A stretch of 6,924 nt of DNA. Origin: Planctomycetota bacterium. GTDB lineage: Bacteria; Planctomycetota; Phycisphaerae; Sedimentisphaerales; Anaerohalosphaeraceae. This document shows positions 6,222 through 6,924 of this stretch, piece by piece. A model generated the notes under the pieces. That model saw only the letters and a program-made list of their open reading frames with translations. It made no database searches and was not told the origin of the DNA. How positions within the stretch are numbered: the first letter of the stretch is position 1; each line of letters starts with the position of its first letter. Position numbers and translations under genes: made by a program. The stretch spans positions 1 through 6,924 of the forward strand of contig JAGHBX010000139.1 in assembly GCA_021160785.1 (NCBI GenBank), in the 5' to 3' direction.

Positions 6222-6924
6222 TCAATATATGCCTTGCATTAGATCTTCAACTTTAGCTGCTTTTTCTTTTTCGTTTACCAGATTAAACTCCGGGCAAGCC
6301 CCCTTTTTGATTAGCAATAGCAATGATTGACGTCGGGCCCTCGCCTGGGCACTTGCGCGTTTTTCGGTTCTGGCTCGGGCAACGGCGTCCCTTTGCGATT
6401 TTGTCTCAGCCATCGCCTTAGCCGCTTCCGCTTCCACTCGCGCAGTACTCTCGGCCAACGCTCGCGCTTCCACAGCCGCCCTGAGTCCATCTTCAGATCT
6501 AACCTTGCCGCCAGTTTCATACTTGACTTTCCTCGCCATTTTGGCGTTTGCCCGCGATTCCGCACAAGCTCGTGCCTCGGCCTTGCGCCTCAGCTCTTCT
6601 TCGGCCGCAGCATTAGCTTCTGTCTCAACCCGCAGCCGCTCCATTGCTTCGGCTTTCGCTTCCGCTTCAATCCTCGCCTTTTCTTCAGCCTCGGCTCTTA
6701 ATCCAGTTTCAACTCGAATCCTTTCTTCGGCACCGGCTCTCGCTTCGGCTTCAACCCTCAGCCGCTCTTCAGCATCAGTTTTGGCCTCGCTCTCGACCCG
6801 AATCTTCTCCACAGCTTCAGCTCTTGCCTCGAATTCGGTTCTGGACTTTTCCTCGGCCATGGCCTTAGCCTCTGCTTGCACCGCCGCTGTCTCCTCGGCA
6901 CGGGCCTTTGCCTCTGCTTCACAT
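6222..6924 (-). CDS. Ala/Glu/Arg-rich 14-residue-repeat coiled-coil protein, 5' end outside window
   Basis: The minus frame is open to the window edge, so this is the C-terminal 233 or so residues of a longer protein; an internal GTG at 6879-6881 is unlikely to be the true start. Nearly the whole visible part is charged and helical, with nine consecutive 14-residue units resembling E-A-E-A-K-A-x-A-E-E-R-L-R-V (6543-6920), followed by a degenerate repeat zone. It ends in a distinct non-repetitive tail with a Leu-rich helix (SLLLLIKKGACPEF) and a charged terminus. There is no enzyme motif, signal peptide or TM in the visible part. Its gene ends 12 bp before the PilN-PilO-like gene, so it is probably co-transcribed and may be a cytoplasmic scaffold or linker for the same apparatus, which is inference. 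TolA-like or other low-complexity coiled coils would look similar, and no specific family is recognised. Confidence 0.75.
   Translation of the reverse strand, partial: CEAEAKARAEETAAVQAEAKAMAEEKSRTEFEARAEAVEKIRVESEAKTDAEERLRVEAEARAGAEERIRVETGLRAEAEEKARIEAEAKAEAMERLRVETEANAAAEEELRRKAEARACAESRANAKMARKVKYETGGKVRSEDGLRAAVEARALAESTARVEAEAAKAMAETKSQRDAVARARTEKRASAQARARRQSLLLLIKKGACPEFNLVNEKEKAAKVEDLMQGIY
6543..6920 (-). repeat. Nine tandem 42-bp units encoding a 14-residue coiled-coil repeat
   Basis: Nine contiguous in-frame units of 14 residues share the pattern [E/K/Q]-x-E-A-[K/R]-A-x-A-E-E-x-x-R-[V/I]. Units include ESEAKTDAEERLRV, EAEARAGAEERIRV and EAEAKAEAMERLRV. Fourteen residues are two heptads, consistent with a continuous long helix. 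Units diverge in nucleotide sequence but keep length exactly, so this is an old expansion under length constraint. The array probably continues beyond the window. Confidence 0.85.

Noticed and set aside
6327..6868. Plus-strand frames opposite the repeat coiled-coil gene
   Set aside because: Ser/Phe/Arg-rich complements of the Ala/Glu/Arg repeat; openness is a by-product of the repeat composition.
6543..6920. Regular 42-bp periodicity considered as a CRISPR array or minisatellite
   Set aside because: There are no conserved direct repeats with unique spacers; the periodicity is codon-phased and conserved at protein level with diverged nucleotides.

Overview
The window most likely comes from a Planctomycetota genome, probably a Phycisphaerae- or Sedimentisphaerales-like lineage. 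The clues are two multiheme, beta-propeller proteins of the type now called 'HzsA-related' (resembling the alpha subunit of anammox hydrazine synthase), a twin-arginine (Tat) secreted sugar isomerase-type TIM barrel next to one of them, and an atypical type IV pilus/type II secretion assembly protein. The phylum call is inference from protein families. There is no rRNA, tRNA, CRISPR array, transposase or integrase.

Layout: (1) 2-970, plus strand: the C-terminal part of an HzsA-related protein that starts before the window. It has one heme c motif and lacks about 220 internal residues found in the complete paralogue further on. (2) 897-1391, minus strand: a small four-helix membrane protein in AT-rich DNA, whose 3' end overlaps the first gene convergently. 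(3) 1392-1663: an intergenic region with two strong dyads and a good sigma-70-type promoter. (4) 1664-2554 and 2580-5060, plus strand: a two-gene unit with a Tat-exported sugar phosphate isomerase/epimerase-like protein followed after 25 bp by a full-length diheme HzsA-related protein. (5) 5052-6209 and 6222-6924, minus strand: an apparent operon in which a 14-residue-repeat coiled-coil protein (5' end outside the window) is followed after 12 bp by a single-TM protein that looks like a PilN periplasmic domain fused to a PilO periplasmic domain. It converges on the HzsA-related gene with a 9-bp overlap.

How they may work together: the isomerase-like protein and the diheme protein are both predicted to be exported and share a short spacer and probably one promoter, so they may act in one extracytoplasmic pathway. 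No anammox partner (HzsB/HzsC) is visible, and a Tyr remembered as the haem ligand in hydrazine synthase is not at the expected place, so hydrazine synthesis should not be inferred. The minus-strand pair probably belongs to a pilus or secretion apparatus. The points most worth a second look are the two divergent HzsA-like architectures side by side, the PilN-PilO fusion with a novel cytoplasmic extension, and its pairing with the repeat coiled coil.
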